Shown: positions 42,974 to 52,462 of the stretch, one piece after another
Numbering within the stretch: position 1 is the stretch's first letter
Layout: each line of letters opens with the position of its first letter
Origin: UBA1563 sp041671545
GTDB lineage: Bacteria; Bacteroidota; Ignavibacteria; Ignavibacteriales; Ignavibacteriaceae
Assembly: GCA_041671545.1 (NCBI GenBank)
Contig: JBAZBI010000001.1
Span: 434,001-498,000 of the forward strand
DNA: 64,000 bases
Direction: 5' to 3'
Notes under the pieces: model-generated
Database searches by the model: none
The model's input: the letters and a program-made list of their open reading frames with translations, nothing else
What the model was told of the DNA's origin: nothing
Translations under genes and position numbers: made by a program

Positions 42974-44449
42974 ATGACAATAGAAAAATTTTCCAAATTA
43001 GCCGAAGAATTCAATCTGATTCCGGTGTATGAAATTATTACTGCGGATCTATTGACGCCGGTTCTCGCCTATTTAAAAATACGCGAGAAGGGCAAACAAA
43101 GTTTTTTGCTGGAATCGGTTGAAGGCTCTCTCAATCTTGCGCGGTATTCATTCATCGGTAAAAATCCGGAGAAGATATTTTTCAATAATCATCTTTCACT
43201 TTCTGAAAAAACGGAAGAGGATGAAAAATCATTTGAGAAAAATATTTTCGATTACATTAAAACCGAATTGAAGAAATACAAACAACCGAAAATTGACGAA
43301 CTCCCCGATTTTACCGGTGGCATCGTTGGCTTTCTCGGTTACGAGACAATTTCACTTATTGAAAAAGTTGTTCCCCACTGCGAGAACGGGTTTGAAAATT
43401 CCGATTCCATTTTCGGTATCTATAAAACTATTCTTGCTTTCGATCATTACAAACATCAAATCATTCTAATTTCTAATGTGGATGTAAAAGCGTTTCATTC
43501 AATAGAAGAAGCCTTTCACTCCGGTAAAGAAGAACTTGCTAAACTCCGCGCCGAATTAAAAAAGCCTATTGAGTTTACTTCCGACTTCTCTTTTGAAAAA
43601 GAATATTTCACCAATTTTTCAAATGATGAATTTTACAAAATGGTCGAAGCAAGTAAGCAGAATATTGTTGAAGGAGATATCTTTCAAATCGTTTTATCAA
43701 AAAGATTTTCTACAACTTACACAGGTGATCTCTTCAATGTTTACCGCGCGCTTCGCATAATCAATCCATCGCCGTACATGTACCATTTAGAATTTGAAAA
43801 TGATTTTTCCGTCATCGGAACTTCACCGGAAGATTTATTAAAAGTAAAAAACGGAAAAGCTCATCTCCTTCCTATCGCCGGAACACGCGGAAGAGGAAAA
43901 ACAATTGATGAAGATAAACGTCTCGAAGAAAATTTATTAAACGATCCGAAAGAGTTGGCGGAACATACCATGTTGGTCGATCTCGGACGCAATGATTTGG
44001 GAAGAGTTTGTAAATATGATTCGATAAAAGTTTCCGAGTTGATGAGAATACAACGATACTCGCACGTAATGCACATCGTTTCAAAAGTTGAAGGAGAACT
44101 TGCGGATAACAAAGATGCGATCGACGCTTTACAAGCATGTTTTCCGGCTGGAACCGTTGCCGGCGCACCAAAAATTCGCGCGATGCAATTGATTTACAAA
44201 TACGAGCAGCTTCGCAGAAATGTTTACGCGGGCGCAGTCGGATATTTTGATTTTTCAGGCAATCTCGATATGTGTATCGCCATCAGAACGTTATTTGCAA
44301 AGGGGAAAACACTGTATTGGCAAGCCGGAGCAGGTATTGTCGCGGACAGCACTCCCGAACTTGAAACAAAAGAAATTAAAAACAAAGCCGCGGTACTGCT
44401 GAACGCATTACAATACGCAGAGGTGATTGATGAAAATATTAGTAATTGA
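42974..44449 (+). CDS. trpE: anthranilate synthase component I
   Basis: A 491-residue chorismate-using enzyme that makes anthranilate with TrpG. The family motifs are LLESVEGSLNLARYSFIG near residue 45 (including the LLES tryptophan-feedback element), then SPSPYMYHLEF, GTSPEDLLKV, PIAGTRGRG and AGTVAGAPKIRAM. All are intact, so both catalysis and Trp inhibition are likely. It begins the operon 24 bases after the attenuator's T-run. Its 3' end overlaps trpG by 20 bases. Confidence 0.96.
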   Translation: MTIEKFSKLAEEFNLIPVYEIITADLLTPVLAYLKIREKGKQSFLLESVEGSLNLARYSFIGKNPEKIFFNNHLSLSEKTEEDEKSFEKNIFDYIKTELKKYKQPKIDELPDFTGGIVGFLGYETISLIEKVVPHCENGFENSDSIFGIYKTILAFDHYKHQIILISNVDVKAFHSIEEAFHSGKEELAKLRAELKKPIEFTSDFSFEKEYFTNFSNDEFYKMVEASKQNIVEGDIFQIVLSKRFSTTYTGDLFNVYRALRIINPSPYMYHLEFENDFSVIGTSPEDLLKVKNGKAHLLPIAGTRGRGKTIDEDKRLEENLLNDPKELAEHTMLVDLGRNDLGRVCKYDSIKVSELMRIQRYSHVMHIVSKVEGELADNKDAIDALQACFPAGTVAGAPKIRAMQLIYKYEQLRRNVYAGAVGYFDFSGNLDMCIAIRTLFAKGKTLYWQAGAGIVADSTPELETKEIKNKAAVLLNALQYAEVIDENISN

Positions 44450-44996
44450 TAATTACGATTCGTTCACTTACAATCTTGTGCAGCTTGTAGGAAGATTTAA
44501 AAAGAATATTCTTGTAAAACGGAATGATGAAATTACCGAGCAAGAAATTGAAGAAATGAATCCCGATAAAATTATTGTTTCTCCGGGACCTGGCAGACCT
44601 GAAGATTCAAACATTTCTCTCACTGCGATTCAAAAATTTGGGAAAAAGATTCCGGTGCTTGGCGTTTGTCTTGGTCATCAAGCAATTGGTATTTCGTTTG
44701 GCGCTAAAGTAATTAAAGCAAAACAATTGATGCATGGAAAAACTTCATTCATCCAGCACGACAATAAAACTATTTTCAAAAACGTTCCGCATAATTTTGA
44801 AGCAACTCGTTATCATTCACTTATAATTGAAAAAGAATCACTTCCCTCCTCGCTGGAGATTACAGCGCAAACAGCGGATGGAATCATTATGGGTGTGCGT
44901 CATAAAACTTTTCCAATTGAAGGGATTCAATTTCACCCGGAATCTATTTTAACTGTTGAAGGAAAAACAATTATTAAAAATTGGTTGATGTTATGA
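44430..44996 (+). CDS. trpG: anthranilate synthase glutamine amidotransferase
   Basis: A 188-residue class I amidotransferase that feeds ammonia to TrpE. It begins MKILVIDNYDSFTYNLVQ; the ATG at 44430 is chosen because this is the family's usual N-terminus. The catalytic Cys lies in VLGVCLGHQAIG and the His-Glu pair in IQFHPESILT. The start is inside trpE and the stop overlaps the trpD start (ATGA), so translation is coupled. It could also serve para-aminobenzoate synthesis, as in Bacillus, but the location favours tryptophan. Confidence 0.95.
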   Translation: MKILVIDNYDSFTYNLVQLVGRFKKNILVKRNDEITEQEIEEMNPDKIIVSPGPGRPEDSNISLTAIQKFGKKIPVLGVCLGHQAIGISFGAKVIKAKQLMHGKTSFIQHDNKTIFKNVPHNFEATRYHSLIIEKESLPSSLEITAQTADGIIMGVRHKTFPIEGIQFHPESILTVEGKTIIKNWLML

Positions 44997-46003
44997 TAAA
45001 AGATATTTTGGAAAAAGTAATCGCCAAACAGCATCTTTCGTTTGATGAATCGTTCAAAGTAATGAACAGCATAATGAACGGTGAAGTCAATAATTCACAG
45101 CTTGCCGGCTTACTCATCGGTTTGAAATCTAAAGGAAAATCGGCTGAAGAAATAGCAGGATTTGCTTCAGCAATGAGAGAGAAAAGCATAAAAATAAAAA
45201 CGAACAATGTTTTAACAATTGATGTGTGCGGAACGGGAGGAGACCATTCAGGAACATTTAATATTTCAACTGCGGTGGCGTTTGTAGTTGCGGGAGTTGG
45301 TGTAAGCATTGCCAAACATGGTAATCGTTCCATTTCAAGTCTTTGCGGAAGCGCTGATGTTTTGCAGGAACTTGGGATCAATATTAATCTAACACCGGAG
45401 CGATCGGAAGAAGCATTGCATAAAATCGGGATTACTTTTTTATTTGCGCCAAACTATCATCCGGCGATGAAATACGCCGCGCCGGTACGAAAAGAACTCG
45501 GTATGAAAACTATTTTTAATATGCTTGGCCCCTTAACAAATCCGGCTGGTGTAAAACATCAACTCATCGGAACATTTAATAATCAAGCCGCAGAATTAAT
45601 GTGTTCTGCCGCCGAGTATTTGGGATTTGAAAAGGTTTGTTTCGTTTGTACAAACAACCGCTTTGATGAGATTTTGTTAAACGGTGATACCAATGTTTAT
45701 GAGTATGATAAAACCAACGGCACGAAGAATTATAAAATTACAAATGATACTTTTTCTTATCCTAAAGTTTCTTTGGAAGATATTGCCGGAGCCGATGCCA
45801 AAATAAACGCTGAAATCATTTTAAATGTTTTAAAGGATAAAATGTGCAACGGTGCTTTTTACACAATCTGCGCAAACGCAGCAATGGCGTTGTACACGGC
45901 GAATTATTCTGATGATCTTGAAATCTGCAAACAAGCAGCAGAAAACTCAATTCTTTCAGGTAAGGCTTATGATAAATTACTTGCGCTAAAGGAATTCGTG
46001 TAA
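44993..46003 (+). CDS. trpD: anthranilate phosphoribosyltransferase
   Basis: A 336-residue enzyme that joins anthranilate to PRPP. The PRPP-binding motif is DVCGTGGDHSGTFNIS and the anthranilate region is AKHGNRSISSLCGSADVLQELG. The metal site NMLGPLTNPA is also present. The ATG at 44993 (MIKDILEKVI) overlaps the trpG stop by four bases. The last base of its stop is the first base of the trpC start. Confidence 0.95.
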   Translation: MIKDILEKVIAKQHLSFDESFKVMNSIMNGEVNNSQLAGLLIGLKSKGKSAEEIAGFASAMREKSIKIKTNNVLTIDVCGTGGDHSGTFNISTAVAFVVAGVGVSIAKHGNRSISSLCGSADVLQELGININLTPERSEEALHKIGITFLFAPNYHPAMKYAAPVRKELGMKTIFNMLGPLTNPAGVKHQLIGTFNNQAAELMCSAAEYLGFEKVCFVCTNNRFDEILLNGDTNVYEYDKTNGTKNYKITNDTFSYPKVSLEDIAGADAKINAEIILNVLKDKMCNGAFYTICANAAMALYTANYSDDLEICKQAAENSILSGKAYDKLLALKEFV

Positions 46004-46797
46004 TGAATTTTCTTGAAACCATTCTTGTCGAAAAGAAACAAGAAGTCGAAGAATTGAAACAGATATTCTCCATCTCTTCATTTCGAGATTTTGCATTCTA
46101 TTCACAGAAGACTCTTCCGTTTGCTTCTTCATTAAAAAAAGAAAATGGAATTGCTGTGATCGCTGAAATAAAAAAAGCTTCTCCTTCAAAAGGAATTTTG
46201 AAAGAGGATTTTAACCATTTAGAGATTGCTAAAACATATTTCGAAAACGAAGTTGATGCAATTTCCGTTTTAACGGACGAAAAGTTTTTTCAAGGAAATA
46301 TCAATTTTTTAAAAGAGATCGCACAAATAAAAACAGCTCCCCTTTTGCGTAAAGATTTCATCATCGATGAAATGCAAATTCATCAGGCAAAGGCATTCGG
46401 CGCTGACGCTGTGTTGCTGATTTGCGAAGCGCTTGATAAATCAGCTATAACTGAATTAACTTTATGCGCTAAAGAAATTGGTCTTGATGTGCTGCTGGAA
46501 TTGCACTCCGAAAAGCAACTTGAGAAGATCGACCAAAATATTAACAAAATAATCGGAGTGAATAACCGCAATCTTGAAACCTTTGAAGTTAATTTGACTA
46601 CTTCTATAAATTTGAGACAGTCATTTAATGAAGACATATTTTTTGTTTCCGAAAGCGGAATAACAACTCAACAAGATATTTTAAAATTGAAACAGATAAA
46701 CACAAATGCGGTTTTAGTGGGTGAACATTTTATGCGGCAAGAGAATATTGGTTCTGCAATCCAAGAATTTAAAAGTTGGTGCCGATATGAAAGTTAA
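46003..46797 (+). CDS. trpC: indole-3-glycerol phosphate synthase
   Basis: A 264-residue TIM-barrel enzyme that closes the indole ring. Motifs are VIAEIKKASPSKGIL, SVLTDEKFFQG, LLRKDFIIDEMQI (catalytic Lys), GVNNRNLETFEV and SESGITTQQDI. It is a stand-alone enzyme, not fused to TrpF as in E. coli. Translation is coupled to trpD (TAATG). Confidence 0.95.
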   Translation: MNFLETILVEKKQEVEELKQIFSISSFRDFAFYSQKTLPFASSLKKENGIAVIAEIKKASPSKGILKEDFNHLEIAKTYFENEVDAISVLTDEKFFQGNINFLKEIAQIKTAPLLRKDFIIDEMQIHQAKAFGADAVLLICEALDKSAITELTLCAKEIGLDVLLELHSEKQLEKIDQNINKIIGVNNRNLETFEVNLTTSINLRQSFNEDIFFVSESGITTQQDILKLKQINTNAVLVGEHFMRQENIGSAIQEFKSWCRYES

Positions 46798-47401
46798 AAT
46801 CTGCGGAATAACCAATATTGACGATGCTTTGCTCGCCGAACAACTTGGTGCGGATGCGATCGGTTTTATTTTTTATAAAGCGAGTAAGCGGTACATTTCT
46901 CATGAAGCCGCAAAAATTATTTCTCATAAACTTTCCGCTTTCACCGTAAAAGTTGGAGTTTTTGTTAATGAAACGGAAGATGATATTAACCGTATCGCTG
47001 CAACTGCAAAACTGAATTTAATTCAATTGCACGGTAATGAAAAGCCGGAGATGATTGAGAGATTAATTCTTCCATCAATTAAAAGCTTTAGAATAAACGA
47101 TGAGTATGATTTCTCAATTCTTAAAGAATATCCGTGTACGAATTTTTTGTTCGATACTTTTTCTCAAAATGAATTTGGTGGAACAGGAAAGACATTCAAC
47201 TGGAGTATCATTCCTCCATCACTTAGAAAAAGAATAATTCTTGCCGGTGGAATTTCAGAAAAGAATGTCGAAGAAATTTTCACAAAAATTAATCCCTACG
47301 CCGTTGATGTTTCCTCATCGCTTGAAATATCTCCCGGTAAAAAAGATCACGACAAAATGAAAATTTTTTTTCAAATAATAAATCAACTAAGGAGCAAATA
47401 A
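46787..47401 (+). CDS. trpF: phosphoribosylanthranilate isomerase
   Basis: A 204-residue TIM-barrel isomerase. It starts MKVKICGITNIDDA, the invariant opening with the catalytic Cys; for this reason I choose the ATG at 46787, which overlaps trpC by 11 bases, over upstream starts. The C-terminal phosphate loop ILAGGISEKNV and DVSSSLEISPGKKD are typical. The catalytic Asp lies in LFDTFSQNEFGGTGKTF. Confidence 0.94.
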   Translation: MKVKICGITNIDDALLAEQLGADAIGFIFYKASKRYISHEAAKIISHKLSAFTVKVGVFVNETEDDINRIAATAKLNLIQLHGNEKPEMIERLILPSIKSFRINDEYDFSILKEYPCTNFLFDTFSQNEFGGTGKTFNWSIIPPSLRKRIILAGGISEKNVEEIFTKINPYAVDVSSSLEISPGKKDHDKMKIFFQIINQLRSK

Positions 47402-48415
47402 ATGTTAATTGTAATGAACCTTAACGCAACTGAAGAACAAGTTGCCAATGTGCGCGATAAAGCGAAAGAGAACCAATGCAATTCGCACATTATTTATGGT
47501 GAATCCAAAATAGCCATCGGAATCACCGGAGAAACCCGAAATCTTTCCACCGACGATTTTATATTGATGGACGGCGTTGTTGACGCGATGCGTGTTTCCA
47601 AAAAGTTCAAGCTTTGCAGTCGAGAAATGAAAGCTGAAGACACGGTAATCGATTTCGATGGTAATAAAATCGGGAACGGTTTTTTGCAAATTATTGCCGG
47701 ACCTTGTTCCGTCGAAAGCCGCGATCAACTTTTTGACATTGCCGGACAACTAAAAGAAATGGGAATAAAATTTTTCCGCGCCGGTGCGTATAAACCCCGC
47801 TCCAGTCCTTACGCATTTCAAGGTTTAAAAGAAAAAGGATTGGAACTTCTTGCCGAAGTAAAAAAAGAATTCGGGCTTCAGATTGTTACCGAAGCGAAAG
47901 ACACTGAAACGCTCCCGCAAGTGATTGAAGTTGCCGACATCATTCAAATAGGCGCGCGGAATATGCAGAATTACTCGTTACTCGAAAAAGTCGGACAAAC
48001 ACAAAAAGCAATTTTTCTCAAACGCGGAATGGCGGCTTCAATTGAAGATTTGCTGATGAGCGCTGAATATATTTTATCGCAAGGAAATTTCAATGTCATC
48101 CTTTGCGAACGCGGCATCAAAACTTTTGAGACCTGGACACGCAACACGCTTGACTTGAACGCAATCCCTGTACTAAAAAAACAAACGCATCTTCCAATAT
48201 TTGTTGATCCTTCACACGGTATCGGCATCCGCGATAAAGTCGCTCCGATGGCAATGGCTGGTGTTGCTTGCGGCGCTGATGGTTTGATGATTGAAGTTCA
48301 CCACAATCCGGACAAAGCTTTGTCGGATGGCGTTCAATCATTAACTCCTCCACAGTTTAAAGCTCTTTTGGATAAAATAAAACAATTAGCTCCAATTGTT
48401 GATAAAAAGTTTTAA
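47402..48415 (+). CDS. aroF: 3-deoxy-7-phosphoheptulonate synthase
   Basis: A 337-residue first enzyme of the shikimate pathway, making DAHP from PEP and erythrose 4-phosphate. Residues 1-70 are a ferredoxin-like regulatory domain, and the barrel has IAGPCSVESRDQL, FFRAGAYKPRSSPYAFQG, QIGARNMQNYSLL, LKRGM and FVDPSHGIGIRD. This is the type I-beta form with an N-terminal regulatory domain, as in Thermotoga, often inhibited by Tyr or Phe. Its place between trpF and trpB puts entry to the whole aromatic pathway under Trp control. It starts at the base after the trpF stop. Confidence 0.93.
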   Translation: MLIVMNLNATEEQVANVRDKAKENQCNSHIIYGESKIAIGITGETRNLSTDDFILMDGVVDAMRVSKKFKLCSREMKAEDTVIDFDGNKIGNGFLQIIAGPCSVESRDQLFDIAGQLKEMGIKFFRAGAYKPRSSPYAFQGLKEKGLELLAEVKKEFGLQIVTEAKDTETLPQVIEVADIIQIGARNMQNYSLLEKVGQTQKAIFLKRGMAASIEDLLMSAEYILSQGNFNVILCERGIKTFETWTRNTLDLNAIPVLKKQTHLPIFVDPSHGIGIRDKVAPMAMAGVACGADGLMIEVHHNPDKALSDGVQSLTPPQFKALLDKIKQLAPIVDKKF

Positions 48416-49626
48416 TGGTTATGGAAAAGAAAAACTATTCGTTCCCGGATTCATCAGGACATTTCGGAAAATACGGCGGTAAATTTGTTCCCGAAACATT
48501 AATAGCGCCGCTTCAAGAATTGGAAGAAATCTATCTTCAAGTAAAAGATGATGCTTCCTTTCAAAATGAATTAATGCAGTTGCACAAAGATTACAGCGGA
48601 AGACCTACTCCGCTGACTTTTGCCGATCGCTTAACAAAACATTTTGGCAAAGCAAAAATATATTTGAAGCGGGAAGATTTATGCCATACCGGTGCGCATA
48701 AAATTAACAACGCACTTGGGCAAATTCTGCTCGCAAAAAAATTAGGAAAGAAGAGAATCATTGCGGAGACCGGCGCCGGGCAGCATGGTGTTGCTGTTGC
48801 AACAGTTTGTGCAAAATTTGGAATGCAGTGCGTTGTCTATATGGGTGAAGTTGATACGCATCGGCAAAGTCTAAATGTTTTCAGAATGAAATTACTCGGT
48901 GCAGAAGTCATTCCGGTAACTTCGGGCAGCAAAACTTTAAAAGATGCAACGAACGAAGCGATACGCGATTGGGTGACAAACGTAAAAGACACCCATTACA
49001 TTATCGGCTCTGTTGTTGGTCCGCATCCGTATCCGATGATCGTTAGGGATTTTCAATCGATTATCGGACATGAGACGAAAGTACAAATTCAAGAAAAAGA
49101 AAATCGTTTGCCAGATTATATTGTCGCTTGTGTCGGCGGCGGAAGCAATGCGATTGGAATTTTTTATCCTTTCATTGAAGATGAAAAAGTAAAATTGATC
49201 GGCGTTGAAGCCGCAGGTTACGGCTTACAAACGACAAAACATTCAGCAACATTAACGTTTGGGCGTGAAGGAATTTTTCATGGAATGAAAACTTATCTTC
49301 TTCAAAATAAAAACGGACAGGTTGAAGAAGTGCATTCCATTTCAGCCGGACTTGATTATCCCGGCGTTGGGCCTGAACATAGTTTGTTAAAAGATATTTC
49401 ACGTGTGGAATACGTTTCTGTTACCGATAATGAAGCGCTGGAAGCAACCAAATTATTTACCGAACAAGAAGGAATTCTCCCCGCGCTTGAAACTGCACAC
49501 GCAATCGCTTATTTAAATTATTTGATGCCGCAGACTTCAAAAGATGAAATTGTTGTTGTAAATATCAGCGGACGCGGTGATAAAGACTTGAATACCATAA
49601 TTGATAATTTGGGAAAAACAATATGA
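48415..49626 (+). CDS. trpB: tryptophan synthase beta chain
   Basis: A 403-residue PLP enzyme joining indole and serine. The PLP Lys is in HTGAHKINNALGQ, the glycine-rich phosphate loop is VACVGGGSNAIGIF, and GRPTPLTFADRL and AETGAGQHGVA are the TrpB1 marks. It is the normal TrpB1 type that works with TrpA. The start overlaps the aroF stop (TAATG); an ATG two codons on is equally possible. Its stop overlaps trpA by four bases. Confidence 0.96.
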   Translation: MVMEKKNYSFPDSSGHFGKYGGKFVPETLIAPLQELEEIYLQVKDDASFQNELMQLHKDYSGRPTPLTFADRLTKHFGKAKIYLKREDLCHTGAHKINNALGQILLAKKLGKKRIIAETGAGQHGVAVATVCAKFGMQCVVYMGEVDTHRQSLNVFRMKLLGAEVIPVTSGSKTLKDATNEAIRDWVTNVKDTHYIIGSVVGPHPYPMIVRDFQSIIGHETKVQIQEKENRLPDYIVACVGGGSNAIGIFYPFIEDEKVKLIGVEAAGYGLQTTKHSATLTFGREGIFHGMKTYLLQNKNGQVEEVHSISAGLDYPGVGPEHSLLKDISRVEYVSVTDNEALEATKLFTEQEGILPALETAHAIAYLNYLMPQTSKDEIVVVNISGRGDKDLNTIIDNLGKTI

Positions 49627-50408
49627 TCGAACAGTACATTGAAAAAGTAAATTCAGAAAATGAAAAAGTTCTTTCCATTTTTCTTACCGCGGGATTTCCA
49701 CGCAAAAATGATTTTGTACTTCTTGCTGAAAAAGTTTTACAAGCCGGTGCAGACATGCTCGAAATTGGAATTCCTTTCAGTGACCCGTTGGCAGATGGAC
49801 CGGTAATTCAATTTTCCTCGCAAGCTGCATTAGAAGGCGGTATTACGGTTCGGGATGCATTTCACTTTGCAGAAGAAATCAGAAAGAAATATGATAAACC
49901 ACTTATTGCGATGACGTACGCAAATATCGTTTCAAATTATGGAATTGAAAAATTTGTGAACGATGCCTCTTCGTCAGGATTAAACGGAGTTATCATTCCC
50001 GATTTATCTCTTGATGAATATGATAAATTCATCACTTTTCAAAAAGAAGATTTTGATATTGTACTACTGGCAACACCAACATCTTCGAATGAAAGAATAA
50101 TTGCACTTGATGAGAAAAGCGATGGATTTGTTTATTACGTAAGCGTAACCGGAACTACCGGAACACGAAATGGTTTTACGGACGAAGATATTTCAGCAAT
50201 GCAAAATACCCGCAAGTTGATTTCGCAAAATAAAATGTTAGCCGGATTCGGGATTTCTTCTCCGGAAAATATTTTGCAGATAAAAGATTTTTGCGACGGA
50301 GTAATTGTAGGGAGTGCGGTGATTAAGAAATTAATGAATAATGAAAGTTATGATTCGATTGCAGCTTTTGTTTCCGAATTAAAAAAAGCTTGTAGAGTTA
50401 CTTTGTAA
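49623..50408 (+). CDS. trpA: tryptophan synthase alpha chain
   Basis: A 261-residue TIM-barrel lyase that releases indole from indoleglycerol phosphate. Motifs: FLTAGFPRKNDF, DMLEIGIPFSDPLADGPVIQ (catalytic Glu and Asp), YVSVTGTTGTRNGF and GFGISSPENI. It is the last gene of the operon and its 3' end overlaps the convergent rsmD by 11 bases, leaving no room for a separate terminator. Confidence 0.95.
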   Translation: MIEQYIEKVNSENEKVLSIFLTAGFPRKNDFVLLAEKVLQAGADMLEIGIPFSDPLADGPVIQFSSQAALEGGITVRDAFHFAEEIRKKYDKPLIAMTYANIVSNYGIEKFVNDASSSGLNGVIIPDLSLDEYDKFITFQKEDFDIVLLATPTSSNERIIALDEKSDGFVYYVSVTGTTGTRNGFTDEDISAMQNTRKLISQNKMLAGFGISSPENILQIKDFCDGVIVGSAVIKKLMNNESYDSIAAFVSELKKACRVTL

Positions 50409-50949
50409 ATTCATAAAGACAAGTGTCGCCGATTCGCTTGAACGGTTCTTTACCAAAACCTTCAACATCTTTTTTAAGAGTTTGGATTGAGCGTTCGATA
50501 ATAAAATAACCGTCATCAGCAAGCAGTTCTTTTTCAAAAACATATTTAACGACTTCATAAATAGAATATTGGAAGAAGGGTGGGTCGGCGAGGATTAAAT
50601 CATACTTTTTCCCACTTGCGAATTTCGCAAATTGAACTGCATCACTTTTTACGATCTCACAATTATCTTCAACATTTAGTGTTTTAATATTCTCCGAAAG
50701 ATTTTTATAGATGGGATAATTCTTTTCTACGAAAGTTACTTTAGCTGCGCCACGACTAAGGCTTTCAAACCCCAAAGCGCCTGAACCGGAAAAAAAATCG
50801 AGCACTGAAATTCCGTCGAAATCAATTTTATTGTTTAGAAGATTAAAAATCGTTTCGCGCACTCTATCTGTTGTTGGGCGCGTAAGATCGGAGTCGGGAG
50901 CTTTTATCATCCTCCCTTTTAACGAGCCGGAAATAATACGTAGTTTCAT
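50398..50949 (-). CDS. rsmD: 16S rRNA (guanine-N2)-methyltransferase RsmD
   Basis: A 183-residue SAM-dependent enzyme that methylates G966 of 16S rRNA. It begins LRIISGSLKGRMIKAP and has RPTTDRVRETIFNLL, the SAM loop LDFFSGSGALGFESLSRGA and the catalytic LILADPPF. Complete. It is convergent with trpA and starts directly after the PilM-like gene on its strand. Confidence 0.93.
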   Translation of the reverse strand: MKLRIISGSLKGRMIKAPDSDLTRPTTDRVRETIFNLLNNKIDFDGISVLDFFSGSGALGFESLSRGAAKVTFVEKNYPIYKNLSENIKTLNVEDNCEIVKSDAVQFAKFASGKKYDLILADPPFFQYSIYEVVKYVFEKELLADDGYFIIERSIQTLKKDVEGFGKEPFKRIGDTCLYEFTK

Positions 50950-51876
50950 TTATTCTAAACGAAAAGCTATTCCTGCCGCAGCGGCAAAAGAATGCGCTTT
51001 CTCATGGAAATATTTTTCGTTTTGAAATTCTTTGGAAGTGTTTAACGAAACAAATGGATTGACAGAGTAACACGGAATTTGAAGTTGTTCTTCTATTTGA
51101 GAAACAAACGCCATGGTTACTTCATCTCCTCCAAAATAAAATTTATCAATCTTGTATTGAGCCAGATCAACCGGAATTTCTTCTTTAAGTATCGTTTTAA
51201 TTTGATCTACAAAGGTAGCTTTATTTTTCAGTGGAAACACTTTCATGAAAATCGGTTTTTGCTCGAACAGAAGTTCAATTGATACTAATGGATCATCAAG
51301 ATAAATACTACAGACGAAGCCTTGTTTAATATTCCGATCAAGTAGCTGAATGCTTTTATCAAAAGCAAAATGATTACAATCAACAGTAGAAAGAATCAAA
51401 TTATTTCTGTCACAAAAGGTGTAGAGTAAGTCGATCAATCTTTTCTTCATGGCAAGAACTATTGCTTTCGGTTCTTGAACAAAAATTGATTTCTCTATTT
51501 CATAAAATTGGAATTGGTATTCAGTTTCAGTTTTATGCGGAAACAGAACTGAGAACTCCCACCTGAATTGATCTACTAAGTCGTTCTGCAAAAGTGTATT
51601 GTCATAGGGAATTTGAAAAAAAGTAAAACAATTGAGGGGTAAAGAAAACGCCACTTCAGTAGTAGAAATTCCACCGCTGATAAGAATTTCATTGAAAGCG
51701 CTTTGAATTGTAAGTATCAATTTTGTTTCTTTATCGGATTCAAAATTGAGCGGCTCATCAAAAAAGACTTCTTCGAGACTTGAAATGACATATTCACTTC
51801 CCGAAAAATTAAGTTCAACTAATTGAAGCTTATTTTCAGAGAGATTAATGCCAAGTCTGTTCGGTAAATTTTGCAT
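50950..51876 (-). CDS. PilM-like actin-fold protein
   Basis: A 308-residue protein with the pattern of PilM-like/type IV pilus ATPase-fold proteins: an N-terminal RLGINLSENKLQLVEL strand pair, a central STVDCNHFAFDKS, a late KFYFGGDEV and the closing AHSFAAAAGIAFRLE. The usual phosphate loops of the actin fold are weak. PilM assembles the inner-membrane platform for type IV pili or competence systems. No pilus genes are adjacent, though a ComEA-like gene lies next upstream. The assignment is moderate. Confidence 0.55.
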   Translation of the reverse strand: MQNLPNRLGINLSENKLQLVELNFSGSEYVISSLEEVFFDEPLNFESDKETKLILTIQSAFNEILISGGISTTEVAFSLPLNCFTFFQIPYDNTLLQNDLVDQFRWEFSVLFPHKTETEYQFQFYEIEKSIFVQEPKAIVLAMKKRLIDLLYTFCDRNNLILSTVDCNHFAFDKSIQLLDRNIKQGFVCSIYLDDPLVSIELLFEQKPIFMKVFPLKNKATFVDQIKTILKEEIPVDLAQYKIDKFYFGGDEVTMAFVSQIEEQLQIPCYSVNPFVSLNTSKEFQNEKYFHEKAHSFAAAAGIAFRLE

Positions 51877-51946
51877 GCAGATTATTTCATTTTCTTTTCT
51901 TAAATATAGCGTAACTAAGAGAAACTTTCCAAAGCGATACGATAAT

Positions 51947-52429
51947 TTACTTTAGAGTGAGAAAATCTTTGAGCTTTGAGATTTTCTTTTCGCCTATTCC
52001 TTTTATATTTAGTAGTTCATCCAGTGATTTGATCTTTCCTACTCGATTTCGATAGGCATAAATATTCCCGGCAGTTTTTTCACCAATTCCCGGAAGTGCA
52101 GCTAATTGTTCAATGGATGCAAAATTTAGATTTAACTTTCCGGAAAAAGTCTTCTTTATGTAAGGAATTTGTTCTTTGTTTTTTGTGAGGAAAGTTTTTT
52201 TGTTCGGGAGAAAAGATTCATTTTCCGCAAGAGAAGTATCCAATTGCAAATTATTGAAATATGCGAAAAGGCTGTCTTCCTTGGCATATGAAAATTTCTT
52301 TGCGATTTGCTCTTTGGTTGAACTATAATACTTTAATCCAAGACCAATGGAGAACATCACCAAAACAAAAATAAAAATCTTTATCTCTGTCTCGGTCAAT
52401 GAAGTCAAACGGGAAAGTTTTTTTATCAA
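51947..52429 (-). CDS. ComEA-like helix-hairpin-helix DNA-binding protein
   Basis: A 160-residue protein with one N-terminal membrane anchor (IKIFIFVLVMFSIGLGLKYY) and two helix-hairpin-helix motifs at the C-terminus: LNLNFASIEQLAALPGIGEKTA and LDELLNIKGIGEKKISKL. ComEA proteins bind incoming DNA on the outer face of the membrane during natural transformation. Its position beside a PilM-like gene supports a DNA-uptake role. Confidence 0.8.
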   Translation of the reverse strand: MIKKLSRLTSLTETEIKIFIFVLVMFSIGLGLKYYSSTKEQIAKKFSYAKEDSLFAYFNNLQLDTSLAENESFLPNKKTFLTKNKEQIPYIKKTFSGKLNLNFASIEQLAALPGIGEKTAGNIYAYRNRVGKIKSLDELLNIKGIGEKKISKLKDFLTLK

Positions 52430-52462
52430 ATTTACTTTCCCGATAAAACTTTAAAACATGAA

